From Enterococcus mundtii (GTDB lineage Bacteria > Bacillota > Bacilli > Lactobacillales > Enterococcaceae): a DNA stretch of 64,000 nt. The position numbers were made by a program, and so were the translations under genes. Location: the NCBI RefSeq assembly GCF_002947535.1, contig NZ_PUAP01000022.1:1-64000 (forward strand), given 5' to 3'. Positions 17,103-25,741 of the stretch are shown here, one piece after another. Positions within the stretch are counted from its first letter, which is position 1, and every line of letters begins with the position of its first letter. Below the pieces are notes generated by a model that saw only the letters and a program-made list of their open reading frames with translations, did no database searches and was not told where the DNA came from.

Positions 17103-17501
17103 TTAAATTCCTCCTGTTTGCTTAAATTCAAGCGATAATCTTGCTCTTTTAAGCGGTGTATTTGTCGAAACATCATCCAAAATGCGAATTCCGCTTGTTT
17201 GAATGTTTAAGGCCCAAGAATAGCCGTCAGTTTCTTTTATTTGCATAGCAGCATTAAAAATATTAGCTCCCATGTCTGATATTTCTTTCCTCTTCTTTTG
17301 TAAACCCCAAACTGAAATTACAAGGGTTACATTTCCGAGTACATTCGTTTTATTGATTCCATAATCTGTATCTGTTCCTTCAAATTCAACAAATGGATAA
17401 CCCACTTCATTCAAAGGTTTAAAGTCGTAGGCTTGATACCCCAAACTTGTTACAAGCTTGAACATTTCATCAAAAATATACTGGTCTCTTGTTTTCATCA
17501 T
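17103..17501 (-). CDS. tail terminator/completion protein (DUF806-like)
   Basis: 132 aa. Resembles DUF806 minor capsid/tail terminator proteins (YPFVEFEGTDTDYGINKTNVLGNVTLVISVW has the family pattern). It lies directly before the major tail gene, the standard place for the protein that caps the tube. Two ATG codons are adjacent at the start. Confidence 0.75.
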   Translation of the reverse strand: MMKTRDQYIFDEMFKLVTSLGYQAYDFKPLNEVGYPFVEFEGTDTDYGINKTNVLGNVTLVISVWGLQKKRKEISDMGANIFNAAMQIKETDGYSWALNIQTSGIRILDDVSTNTPLKRARLSLEFKQTGGI

Positions 17502-17509
17502 TGTTATCC

Positions 17510-17851
17510 CTACTCTACGAGGCGTTTCAGATCTTTTCTGAAAGCTTTTTTCTGTTTGGTAAATGCTGGATATATAAAAGGTTGTTGTGGAGTAAACCTC
17601 GTTCCGAACTCAACATATCCCGCATATTCTGCTGTAGCACGAATCCTACCAGCAAGACCGCTTGGATCAAGCGTTAATTGAATACTCCTCTCAAGAAATC
17701 CAGTATCGACAGGAGCATTAATTTCAGCTTCGGTTTGCATTTCCGCAGTGTTTAGTTTGACTACTTCTTTGATGTCCTTTAATGTTGCATTTTCCTTTAG
17801 CTTTTTACTAAGGGCATCTATTCCATAAATGCTTACGCCTCTTCTAACCAT
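17510..17851 (-). CDS. HK97 gp10-like head-tail protein
   Basis: 113 aa. The sequence TEAEINAPVDTGFLERSIQ is the hallmark of HK97 gp10 family proteins, involved in head-tail joining or tail completion. The start is placed at 17851, after AGGAGG, overlapping the previous stop by 8 nt; the in-frame ATG at 17872 lies upstream of that ribosome site. Confidence 0.82.
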   Translation of the reverse strand: MVRRGVSIYGIDALSKKLKENATLKDIKEVVKLNTAEMQTEAEINAPVDTGFLERSIQLTLDPSGLAGRIRATAEYAGYVEFGTRFTPQQPFIYPAFTKQKKAFRKDLKRLVE

Positions 17852-18173
17852 CCTTAAAAACCTCCTGAACAATAAAAGTATTTTTCAATCGAAGATTACG
17901 CTCAGTGATAATCTCAAATTTCTCGTTTTTTCTCCTTAACTTGTTAAAAATTAAAACGTAATCCCATTCTTTTGTATAAGGTCTAAGCAAGCGAATGACT
18001 TTAGCTCCTTGTTTGATATCTCCAAACAAATTCTTTGATCGGTCAGTTCCTAAATCGGTAACATTACCTAGTTTGACTGTTTTTACTAAAGTTGGTTCGA
18101 CATGTTCGCCCAATTCAGGATCATAATAGCCATCTTTTTCGATAACGAAAGTTACTTCTGTGTCATATCTCAT
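17844..18173 (-). CDS. head closure / head-tail adaptor protein
   Basis: 109 aa. MRYDTEVTFVIEKDGYYDPELGEH and the position fit small phage head closure (stopper) proteins that seal the connector. Overlaps both neighbours by a few bases, as in tightly coupled morphogenesis operons. Confidence 0.7.
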   Translation of the reverse strand: MRYDTEVTFVIEKDGYYDPELGEHVEPTLVKTVKLGNVTDLGTDRSKNLFGDIKQGAKVIRLLRPYTKEWDYVLIFNKLRRKNEKFEIITERNLRLKNTFIVQEVFKDG

Positions 18174-18508
18174 AAGAACCTAGCCACTCCTCTACGAGGA
18201 ATGCTATTTTCTCTTTGCTTCTCTTTATATGCTGATATGTCATCTTCAAACTCATCTAAAAGTTTTCCGTAGGAGATTGACTCCCCTTCCTGCCCATACG
18301 AGCTCATCCCCTCGTTACCTTTGCGGTTAAATCGTTTGATCGTACATTCAACTACGATATAGTTTAAAGATGCGGGAACACTCTCTAAGAAGCCCAAACG
18401 CACACATAACTGGTTTGAAATTCGCTTGATAAAGTCAGCAAGTTGGTTATCCAGTTCTTCGTTATCAACTTCGAGCGACCGTTTCACTTCTTCTAAGGTT
18501 TCGTTCAT
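18170..18508 (-). CDS. head-tail connector (adaptor) protein
   Basis: 112 aa, mostly helical, with FIKRISNQLCVRLG typical of the gp6-like/DNA-packaging adaptor family that docks under the portal. Stop overlaps the next start by 4 nt. Confidence 0.75.
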   Translation of the reverse strand: MNETLEEVKRSLEVDNEELDNQLADFIKRISNQLCVRLGFLESVPASLNYIVVECTIKRFNRKGNEGMSSYGQEGESISYGKLLDEFEDDISAYKEKQRENSIPRRGVARFL

Positions 18509-18522
18509 GACTGCCTCCTTTC

Positions 18523-18556
18523 AAAAAATAAAAAGGCTAGTCGAATGACTAACCTT
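18523..18556 (-). terminator. terminator between capsid block and connector genes
   Basis: 10-bp stem AAGGTTAGTC / GACTAGCCTT with a 4-nt loop, then TTTATTTTTT on the minus strand, overlapping the end of the 18549 gene. It would keep capsid expression above that of the connector genes. Confidence 0.75.
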
Positions 18557-18818
18557 CTTTTGCAGTTTCTAACAAATTTTCATAATCAGCTTTGACTTTG
18601 GCATCTTTGTAATCCACTCCAAGCGCATCCAATTCAGCTTTTAAATCGTCGATCGTCAGCTTGACTTTTACAGGTTCGATAAACTCGCCGCCTAAACGTG
18701 CGAGATTAGCTTCGATTTCATCTGCACGTTCTTTTGTGATGTCAATCGTGCTATCGACTTTGTACAAGTCTTTGGTGTGGATGTCTTTGAATTCTTTCAA
18801 CACTTTATATTGAGCCAA
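18549..18818 (-). CDS. small capsid-associated protein with HeH/SAP-like C-terminus
   Basis: 89 aa. The C-terminal ~35 residues (LTIDDLKAELDALGVDYKDAKVKADYENLLE) look like an HeH/Rho-N/SAP-type helical motif often found on small proteins after phage capsid genes. Exact role unknown. Follows the major capsid gene by 10 nt. Confidence 0.6.
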   Translation of the reverse strand: MAQYKVLKEFKDIHTKDLYKVDSTIDITKERADEIEANLARLGGEFIEPVKVKLTIDDLKAELDALGVDYKDAKVKADYENLLETAKEG

Positions 18819-18828
18819 TTAAATCACC

Positions 18829-19935
18829 TTACCCTTCTGGAATTGTTTCAAGAATGTACACAGCATTTGCTTGCTCAAAAGAAGGAAGCGAGATCATAGA
18901 AACTTTTGTCTCAACATTTACTGGATCAGCTTTCTTCATAGTCGTAATAGCAACACCAGTATCGACAACTGATACATTTGCTACATTCGGACTAGACATC
19001 AAGTCGGACTCTTCTGGAGTAGTACCAAACCATGTTTTGCCCAATGTTTGAGCTGGCAATAAAACAAACGTATTATCTGGGATAAATTTATTCGTACCAT
19101 TTGAATCAGTGTAAACTTTATCGTAAATAACGATCTCTAGGTTAAACTCTTCTGAAATGTAATCCAACAAAGCTTGTTTCGATAATTTAGCCGCTTGAGC
19201 ATTGGCATTGTTTCCTAAAATAGTCGCTTTGATCGCTGCATTTTGACGTAAATAGCGGAAAGTCTTGCTATTCATAATGGCACGACTTGGATTCACGCCT
19301 TCTTCTTTCAATACAGAAATAGCTTTATCGATATCTTCTACTGGATCAGCATTCGCCACATCACTCCATGCAACATCAGCATTTCCCATGTGGTTTTCAG
19401 GTAAGTCATATTTGATTACATGATCTTGTCCATTTTCTTGGATTGTGATTGCTCCAGTGGTTAATAGTTCCATACGCATGATTTCACGACGTACTGCAGC
19501 ACCACGCAACAAGTCTGTAATATCATCAAATACACGATTTACAACTACATCACGATATGCTGGGTTATTTGTTTGGTTAATCATATTCAACTCTTGGCGC
19601 AACTCTTCGTCAATGTAGTAAGATTCTTTGAAGAAAATCATTTTTTGGATCAATTCTTCAAATCCGGCACGCCCACGTGGAATAACATCAGCGTCTAATC
19701 CAGAAGGACGCAACGCTACTGGAGAGCCAGTCTTTCCTTTCAACCAAGACAACTTCATGCCTAGTTGTTTATCAGCAGGGAACAACTCTTCGCCAAGATA
19801 AGGCTGTTGCTCATTCGCTCGTTCTGCCCAATAAGTGGCAATGTTTGGTGCTTGCACTAGGTCAAAGATATTAAGCGTTGCAAAGTACTGTAAATTCATT
19901 TTCATTAATGTTTCTTTATGGATTTTCACTTTCAT
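18829..19935 (-). CDS. major capsid protein (Phage_cap_E family)
   Basis: 368 aa. Forms the icosahedral shell. Matches the major capsid protein E family (YLGEELFPADKQLGMKLSW, NSKTFRYLRQNAAIKATI, SSPNVANVSVVDTGVA). The N-terminus carries MNLQYFAT at ~13-20, closely like MNLQFFAE in the scaffold. ATG after GGGGG. Placed after scaffold and decoration genes, as is usual for this family. Confidence 0.9.
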   Translation of the reverse strand: MKVKIHKETLMKMNLQYFATLNIFDLVQAPNIATYWAERANEQQPYLGEELFPADKQLGMKLSWLKGKTGSPVALRPSGLDADVIPRGRAGFEELIQKMIFFKESYYIDEELRQELNMINQTNNPAYRDVVVNRVFDDITDLLRGAAVRREIMRMELLTTGAITIQENGQDHVIKYDLPENHMGNADVAWSDVANADPVEDIDKAISVLKEEGVNPSRAIMNSKTFRYLRQNAAIKATILGNNANAQAAKLSKQALLDYISEEFNLEIVIYDKVYTDSNGTNKFIPDNTFVLLPAQTLGKTWFGTTPEESDLMSSPNVANVSVVDTGVAITTMKKADPVNVETKVSMISLPSFEQANAVYILETIPEG

Positions 19936-19949
19936 TCTTCGTTTCCCCC

Positions 19950-20342
19950 TTATTTATTGCGTTTAACAAAGTAAACTTTGCCGTCTAACGCTTCTTTCGC
20001 TTCATCTACAATTGTTAAAGTATCTTCTAAACGGAATTCATTGACTGCACCGAAGTATAGTAATGTACCATTAGCAGTCGTAGCACCTGTATCGAATACA
20101 ACGTCATGCATTAATACACCTTTTGTGCCTTCAGCTACTTCTGCGGTGTTCGTTACAGTCACAACTGCTTGCTCGTTGGTGAAAGGATCACCACCACCGA
20201 CTGGCGTACCAGCTGGGATATATTTCTTACCCTGTCCGTTTGTTGCTGTGACCCCTGTTGCTCCAACTACTACTGATAAACTCTTATAATTACTTACATC
20301 AGCTAAAATTTGATTTTTTGAACCAAAAACTCGTTTTTCCAT
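19950..20342 (-). CDS. probable head decoration protein
   Basis: 130 aa, Gly/Thr/Val-rich and beta-predicted (KKYIPAGTPVGGGDPF, KGVLMHDVVFDTGAT). Position between scaffold and capsid E protein and this composition fit lambda gpD-like or related decoration proteins that stabilise the expanded head. Confidence 0.65.
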   Translation of the reverse strand: MEKRVFGSKNQILADVSNYKSLSVVVGATGVTATNGQGKKYIPAGTPVGGGDPFTNEQAVVTVTNTAEVAEGTKGVLMHDVVFDTGATTANGTLLYFGAVNEFRLEDTLTIVDEAKEALDGKVYFVKRNK

Positions 20343-20355
20343 TTGTTAGTTCCTC

Positions 20356-20976
20356 CTAATTTTTAAAATAAGTTTGCTTTGGCGTTTCCACTGTCGCTTT
20401 TTTCGCCAATTGCTTGCCGTATTCACCTTGTACCGATCCGCCGGTTCCGCCATCTAAAGGTACTCGACCACCTAGTTTGCGCTCGTATTCCGCTTTGATT
20501 GCTTCACGTTCTGCTTCAACAGATGCTAAATACGTCTTCACGTTGCTTGACGTAGTTTCAGCGTCTTCCGACACAATCAGTCGAAGCATTTCTTTCGTAG
20601 GCTTAGCGCCTTTCTCAGACAGCATTTCGCTTGCTTGTTCAGACATCTTGGATAGCACTTCTTTACGTTCGTACTCAGCCAACTTTGCTTCAAGTTGTTG
20701 CTTCTCGTAATCTGCTTTTTCCTTGTCGTCCATTTCGGCAAGTTTTGCAGCTTCGTCTTTTTCCTGTTGTTGCTTTGCTTCCCATTTAGCGAATTTCGCT
20801 GCAATGATTTTGTCAACTTCAGCATCAGTGTATTTTTTGTCAGCTTCTGTTGGGTCTGAACCGCCTTTTTCTTCGCCATCCACAGTTGTATCTGATGTAT
20901 TATCCGGAGTTACATCAGTTGTATCGTCTTCTGCAAAGAATTGTAAGTTCATTGGTAAAAAGTATTTACTCTTCAT
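20356..20976 (-). CDS. capsid scaffolding protein (DUF4355-like)
   Basis: 206 aa. Acidic N-terminus, a long charged coiled-coil centre (~45-150) and a Gly-rich C-terminal part (LGGRVPLDGGTGGSV) are typical of DUF4355 scaffolds in Gram-positive phages. Begins MKSKYFLPMNLQFFAEDD; the start at 20976 follows AGGAG, the ATG at 20994 lies before it. It guides procapsid assembly and leaves before packaging. Confidence 0.82.
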   Translation of the reverse strand: MKSKYFLPMNLQFFAEDDTTDVTPDNTSDTTVDGEEKGGSDPTEADKKYTDAEVDKIIAAKFAKWEAKQQQEKDEAAKLAEMDDKEKADYEKQQLEAKLAEYERKEVLSKMSEQASEMLSEKGAKPTKEMLRLIVSEDAETTSSNVKTYLASVEAEREAIKAEYERKLGGRVPLDGGTGGSVQGEYGKQLAKKATVETPKQTYFKN

Positions 20977-21054
20977 GTTTGTTTCTCCTTCCATATCTTT
21001 TAACGTGGATAAATGCTTGCACTTCCATAGCTTTTAACGTCTTCAATGCTTAGA

Positions 21055-21093
21055 CAAAAATAAAAAGCCTTTAGTTTATAAGCTAAGGCTTTA
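21055..21093 (-). terminator. strong terminator downstream of the first tRNA-like element
   Basis: Stem of AAAGCCTTAG with CTAAAGGCTTT around an 8-nt loop, then TTTTATTTTT on the minus strand. It ends the transcript that carries the 88-nt element, 28 nt beyond it, before the scaffold gene. Confidence 0.8.
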
Positions 21094-21121
21094 TTCGATC
21101 TAAATTTATATGCTTAAAAAT

Positions 21122-21209
21122 AGGCGGTTATCTCTGGTGTACATGGGCGAGAATGCTAGGATTCGAACCTAGGTGCCGCCTGTCACCTACCAAAGCCCCC
21201 GATAATAAA
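21122..21209 (-). ncRNA. tRNA-like structured RNA element, copy 1
   Basis: 88 nt with a colinear second copy at 27397-27484 (77 of 88 identical, no gaps). On the minus strand it folds as an outer stem AGGCGG/CCGCCT, a T-arm-like hairpin (CTAGG, loop TTCGAAT, CCTAG: exact tRNA T-arm geometry) and a hairpin TCTC/GAGA. No full cloverleaf or acceptor stem was found, so it is not an ordinary tRNA. Between copies the T-arm closing pair changes C-G to T-A and an outer-stem pair changes G-C to G-T, so pairing is conserved. A hairpin precedes it and a terminator follows. Confidence 0.6.
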
Positions 21210-21238
21210 GAAGCCTTTCCCCAATAGACTAAGGCTTC
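21210..21238 (-). terminator. hairpin/terminator after the zinc-ribbon gene
   Basis: 8-bp stem GAAGCCTT / AAGGCTTC with a 13-nt loop and TTTATTAT on the minus strand, 21 nt after the 21260 stop and directly before the tRNA-like element. It may be a weak terminator or a processing structure. Confidence 0.5.
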
Positions 21239-21259
21239 GCTTTAAATATTTTCACATAC

Positions 21260-21529
21260 TTATTCTGATTCAATTTTATTTCTTAATTCATCCATATGCT
21301 TTTTGATTTCCTTGGTTAATCGTTCTTTCTTCTTCGTAAGAAATGGGGTGTTCTTTTGTTTATTCAACAAAGCTTTGATTTTAGGATTTGTATAAAAGAA
21401 AGTTGACCGATACCCACATGATTGACATTCAGCGTAATGATGCTCTACATTGTCTGGTAATCTGTCACTTTTTTGTACTAGCGGTGTGTAATTGCCACAT
21501 TTATTGCATACAAACAGTTGTTCAGACAT
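21260..21529 (-). CDS. small zinc-ribbon protein
   Basis: 89 aa. Two CxxC pairs (CNKCG near residue 8, CQSCG near 36) form a likely zinc ribbon; the C-terminal half is basic and helical. Small proteins of this type occur beside head morphogenesis genes in Gram-positive phages, role unknown. Follows the head morphogenesis gene by 1 nt. Confidence 0.65.
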   Translation of the reverse strand: MSEQLFVCNKCGNYTPLVQKSDRLPDNVEHHYAECQSCGYRSTFFYTNPKIKALLNKQKNTPFLTKKKERLTKEIKKHMDELRNKIESE

Positions 21530-21530
21530 T

Positions 21531-22484
21531 TTATAACCCTCTTTCTTTTAACATCTTCTCAAAAGCAATACGATCAACGTAAGGTGCTGTACTGCATCTA
21601 CAAAATGGATGCATCGGAGCAGCATTTGTTCCAGGTTCCATTTTATCAACATCAAATACTTTTCCGTTCAGTGGCAAACATATTTTACAAGCAGTAGGTT
21701 CAGAAATGAATGTGTACTTCGTAATATCAGCATCCCGATAGCTTCGCTCTTGGATACCAATCTGAACCCTAGTCGTTTCTGTGACCATCAAACGCTCAGT
21801 ATTGAAACGAGTATTCTCTCTGCCTTTTTCAGTAAGGAATCTCTTTAGTTCAGGTGCCAACTGTTTAGGATTACGTCCTAAAGTCACACTACGTACCAAC
21901 AACTTATCCAAATCAGCTTTCAGCTCTGCTTGGTACATCCAAAGCCGTTCGCTAAACGTTGCGAAGCCATCCGCTCGAAACGAACTATTGATTACTTGCT
22001 CTACTAGCTTGGCATAACCGCTTTTAGCGATCGTCATTTCTAAGATTCCTGCTTGACGTTGCAACTCTTTCAAACCAGCGCTAGTAAGCTCTCCTGAGAA
22101 ATACTTATCCATATCGTTGAACATAGCAATCAGTTCAAGTCCGATATTCGCTTTTAGCAATTCCAATCGATTAACACGCATCGTAAGATTGTATAGCTTT
22201 AATTCCTTATTTGCTGTCGGAGAGAAGTCTTTTTCTTTAACATACTTCTTAGCCTTGCGAGCAAATGCTTTTACATCCATTTCGTTAGCACGCTTCATTG
22301 CTTCGCTACGAGTGATTTTCTGCCCGTTGGAAAAACTGTCCCACTGCGCGTCTATCTCTTTCTGTATCGCATCCTGTGCGTATTGCAGATGCTTCTTAAT
22401 CTCGTTCATGCGTTTCTTATCATCTTTAATCTGCTGTTCTTGCCAAGCTTTTTCACGCTTGACGAAGTAATCTTGTGATTTCAC
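21531..22484 (-). CDS. minor head protein (SPP1 gp7 / Mu gpF-like)
   Basis: 317 aa. The C-terminal ~110 residues carry the phage head morphogenesis motif (TETTRVQIGIQERSYRDADITKY, PTACKICLPLNGKVFDVD, NAAPMHPFCRC). The N-terminal half is helical and charged. These proteins bind the portal and stabilise DNA exit. Right after the portal gene as in SPP1-type phages. Confidence 0.88.
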   Translation of the reverse strand: MKSQDYFVKREKAWQEQQIKDDKKRMNEIKKHLQYAQDAIQKEIDAQWDSFSNGQKITRSEAMKRANEMDVKAFARKAKKYVKEKDFSPTANKELKLYNLTMRVNRLELLKANIGLELIAMFNDMDKYFSGELTSAGLKELQRQAGILEMTIAKSGYAKLVEQVINSSFRADGFATFSERLWMYQAELKADLDKLLVRSVTLGRNPKQLAPELKRFLTEKGRENTRFNTERLMVTETTRVQIGIQERSYRDADITKYTFISEPTACKICLPLNGKVFDVDKMEPGTNAAPMHPFCRCSTAPYVDRIAFEKMLKERGL

Positions 22485-22499
22485 TTAATCACTCACTCC

Positions 22500-22730
22500 T
22501 TACCAAGCAAATCTAACCAGCTTTAATCCCGCTTTTTCTGAATGTACATCGGAATAGTCTTCAACAGTAAAACCACCCTCTTGAAATTCTTTTCGAATTT
22601 TATCATTGATTTGATCTGCTCTATAATACATCTCAGTTTTTCCCATTTTCATCGTTGCAGCGATTGCCTCTTTAAGCTTTTCAATATCTTTTTTTTGATA
22701 CTCATTTATCAGCTGTTCTTTGAGATTCAT
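22500..22730 (-). CDS. hypothetical protein between portal and minor head genes
   Basis: 76 aa. Helical N-terminus, then a segment (FQEGGFTVEDYSDVHSEKAGLKLVRFAW) of unknown function. The start is at 22730 after GGAGG and lies inside the 3' end of the portal gene. Conserved in position in related phages as far as I recall, not assigned. Confidence 0.6.
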   Translation of the reverse strand: MNLKEQLINEYQKKDIEKLKEAIAATMKMGKTEMYYRADQINDKIRKEFQEGGFTVEDYSDVHSEKAGLKLVRFAW

Positions 22731-24318
22731 CTTCTTCAACCTCCGTATCAGTTTCTTTATCACTATCAAATACACCAGAACCAGCTTGTTCCTTCAATCG
22801 TTTCAGTTCTTCTTCAAACGGAACACCAGTCAAGCGCTCAGCCATTTCGCACAACGTTTGATCTGATACGATGCCAACCATCCCTGCAATAACTTTCATG
22901 ATTTCTTCATCTGATTGCGGGACATTTGGTGTAAATTGAATTTGGATTTCGTTTACTTTATTGTATAGTTGCTCTTGTTCCTGTTCATCGGAAACAAAAA
23001 AGGCTTTGACTGTATCAATCAAGCCTTGAGGTTTATTCAATTCATCTTTGATGCTCCAAGAGTGAGTGAGCAATCGTAGACGGCGCATAATAGCTTTCTT
23101 GACCATACGCTCTTTATTCTTGCGATCGTTGTCTGATCCCCAGCCTTTGAATCGGAATCCGATGCCTGACTGGTTGGACCCTATGTTCTCGTCTGTAAAA
23201 TCAATAAGAGATGTGAATCGTAAGATATCCGCAACTGTTCGACTGTCATTAGCTTCCATTCCTGCAACGTCATACTCTTTCTTTAGATAATATGCATCCG
23301 GTTCAGCGCCTGCTATATTGCCGTCATATATTTTCTTATCACCTAAAACAAGCATTCTCGCTCGCATCATAGCTTGGAGTATATCTAACTTGCTGTTGTC
23401 ACCTTGTTCATCGTCTGCAGTATCAGGGTTTCCTTTAATAACCAAGTAAGCTTCTGATGAATCTTGTTGGAAGTTCGCCATCTCAGAGCGAGAAAGATCA
23501 TAGGCATCTATGGAATCGAGTACACGCTCAAAGTCGCTCAAACGTTCTTCGTTGTTGATCCATTCATTAACCTGAACCGAATCAAAGTAACTCTCAGCAA
23601 TTCCGCCATCTTCAATTTTGGCATGCTCTAAATCATCATTTTCTGCGATTAGATAATAATTGAATCCGCTGTTTGTATATAGTTCAACTCGTGTCCACGA
23701 CTTATCTAGGTACTTTTCTTTATAGTAATGAACCCCGCATAATGAGTTACGATCTTTGGTGTTGTCATAGATGACGAATGTTTGTTCTGCGTCAAACTTA
23801 GCTAGTGTTTCCTTACCGTATTCATCACGTCCAATCCATTCATACGCTCTACCTAATCCAATCATATCTCGACCCACTAACTGATTGTGGTAGTCTTCAT
23901 TCGATTGACTAGCAAATGTGTTGATTTTTTCTGCAATCGCCTGATCCCCACTGTATTTCAATGGGTTCCCTAGCAACACACCTAACTTAAATGAGACGAT
24001 AAAATCTGCAAAGCCACTTGCTATACGATTGTCCGATCTACCTTCTGGTTTGTTCGGACGATAATTGATGTTGTTGTCTCCTAACATATAACGTTTCAGT
24101 TCCTGCAACCTTGGCACTTGCTTGGCTCGATGGTGTTTGATGAACTCAACAATCATCTTCCAAACGTCTTCGTGTTCAAAGTCGATTACCTGTTCGACTT
24201 CGCCAGTACGCTGATTCAGCATCTCTCTTTTCGGTAATTGATTAACCGGCACTTTATACACATGGTTGGCTTCATCATCAAATCGTTTGCCACTTAAAAG
24301 CTGAATATTCTGTTCCAC
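22702..24318 (-). CDS. portal protein (SPP1 gp6-like)
   Basis: 538 aa. Dodecameric ring at one capsid vertex through which DNA is pumped. Family features include the N-terminal RYMLGDNNINYRPNKPEGRSDNRI stretch, LLGNPLKYSG, and FKGWGSDNDRKNKERMVKKAIMRRLRLL in the stem region. Acidic C-terminus. Directly after terminase large subunit. Confidence 0.92.
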   Translation of the reverse strand: MEQNIQLLSGKRFDDEANHVYKVPVNQLPKREMLNQRTGEVEQVIDFEHEDVWKMIVEFIKHHRAKQVPRLQELKRYMLGDNNINYRPNKPEGRSDNRIASGFADFIVSFKLGVLLGNPLKYSGDQAIAEKINTFASQSNEDYHNQLVGRDMIGLGRAYEWIGRDEYGKETLAKFDAEQTFVIYDNTKDRNSLCGVHYYKEKYLDKSWTRVELYTNSGFNYYLIAENDDLEHAKIEDGGIAESYFDSVQVNEWINNEERLSDFERVLDSIDAYDLSRSEMANFQQDSSEAYLVIKGNPDTADDEQGDNSKLDILQAMMRARMLVLGDKKIYDGNIAGAEPDAYYLKKEYDVAGMEANDSRTVADILRFTSLIDFTDENIGSNQSGIGFRFKGWGSDNDRKNKERMVKKAIMRRLRLLTHSWSIKDELNKPQGLIDTVKAFFVSDEQEQEQLYNKVNEIQIQFTPNVPQSDEEIMKVIAGMVGIVSDQTLCEMAERLTGVPFEEELKRLKEQAGSGVFDSDKETDTEVEEDESQRTADK

Positions 24319-24328
24319 TTTATCACCT

Positions 24329-25741
24329 CTACAATCCTAGTTTTCTAAATGTGTCGATTGTCTTCATGACATCTATTTTTTCTGTTGTGTTCGTGTTCAT
24401 TGTTTCGGCGATGCCTGTTGTTGCATCTGGAGCATCATCATGTTTGTTCTTTCCTTCTTTCTGATAAGTAGTCATCGCCTTATAGTAATCAGGAAATCTT
24501 GTTCTCCAGTCACTAGGCATTCGTACATATTGTTCAATCCAGTGACTATTGGAATAGATTCTCGCTTCTTTATTGGTGCTTTGAAAGAAGTCGGAAATAG
24601 CAGTTGCACATTTTCCTTTTACTTTCTCTCTTACAGAACGAGCAAAAGACCGACCGCCGTTGTTGCGCTCGATACGCGATGTATTCACTTTGAAGTTAAT
24701 CAACTGATTTGCAACTGCACTCTCTGTGTATTCCATTGGCTGTTGGGTATAGATGACGTCTAAAACGTCCTGATAGCCATCTAGCGTTTCTCCCCAAACG
24801 ATCGAACAAAGGTAGTCCTTACCAGTATCGGCAGTATCGCAATAATGCCAAATCTTCTTATAGGCGGATCTATTGCTATAAGTCTTGAACTCACCGTACA
24901 ATCTCCCTTTAATGTCGATAGGCTCTTGTTGGTAGTTGGCGCTAGCGATGTCCGCACCCATCGTTTTAGCTTTACGCAGGTAATCCTCATAAGAAAGAAC
25001 ATCTTCGCAAAGCATCCGACCGTTTTTTTCATCATACGCTTGAAAGTTAATATGCTTAACCTTATACCCGCTAAGTGGCAATTCCTTTAACGCTCTACCT
25101 GCCAAATCATTGCTATGCCATCTAGTCATGTTAATAATGATTTTACCTTTGCTCTCAAGACGGGATAGCATAGTGTTTACAAACCATTCCCAGTGCTTAT
25201 CCAAAACCGCAGCGTTGTTTGCTTCATCTGCGTTCTTGATTACGTCATCAATGATAATTATATCTGCACCAAAACCAGTAGCTGTACCAGTTGGCGATGT
25301 AGCCAGGTAGTTATTATAGCCATCTTCCAAACTCCAAAGATTCATAGCTCCATCACCATATTTTATCTTCGCATCAAAAATATCGGAGTAGACTATCATA
25401 TCTTTATCGGCTTTTACTTCTTGGATTGTGTTTCTCACATTCTTGGAAAATACGGTCGATAGTGTCTCGTTATATGATCCAGTCATAATTTTCTTGCTGT
25501 GATCATTCCCTAATACCCATTCAACAAACCGTCCAAGTGTTAAGGACTTGCCGTGTCTAGGCGGCATATTAAGCACAAGCACATCGTGTTCATTGTCATT
25601 AAGGAATGACTGAAACTCTCCACATATAGAAACAAGGTAATCTCTGTCTGGCTTATAAAACGATGGCATAATCAAGTGGCAATAATCAAAGAAATATCGT
25701 TTTGCTAACTCAAGTTTGGCGCCTAAAGCAATTTTATCCAT
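24329..25741 (-). CDS. terL: terminase large subunit
   Basis: 470 aa. ATPase and nuclease that packages DNA. Walker A-like NMPPRHGKS (~60), Walker B IIIIDD (~155) and a C-terminal RNase H-like nuclease domain (HYCDTADTGKDY near 300). The start at 25741 (MDKIALGA) overlaps the small-subunit stop by 8 nt; a longer in-frame start at 25786 would lie deep inside the preceding gene. With an SPP1-like portal, headful packaging is likely. Confidence 0.93.
   Translation of the reverse strand: MDKIALGAKLELAKRYFFDYCHLIMPSFYKPDRDYLVSICGEFQSFLNDNEHDVLVLNMPPRHGKSLTLGRFVEWVLGNDHSKKIMTGSYNETLSTVFSKNVRNTIQEVKADKDMIVYSDIFDAKIKYGDGAMNLWSLEDGYNNYLATSPTGTATGFGADIIIIDDVIKNADEANNAAVLDKHWEWFVNTMLSRLESKGKIIINMTRWHSNDLAGRALKELPLSGYKVKHINFQAYDEKNGRMLCEDVLSYEDYLRKAKTMGADIASANYQQEPIDIKGRLYGEFKTYSNRSAYKKIWHYCDTADTGKDYLCSIVWGETLDGYQDVLDVIYTQQPMEYTESAVANQLINFKVNTSRIERNNGGRSFARSVREKVKGKCATAISDFFQSTNKEARIYSNSHWIEQYVRMPSDWRTRFPDYYKAMTTYQKEGKNKHDDAPDATTGIAETMNTNTTEKIDVMKTIDTFRKLGL

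Noticed and set aside
21140-21210. A functional tRNA gene
   Set aside because: Only a T-arm is convincing; no acceptor stem, anticodon arm or D-arm could be paired.
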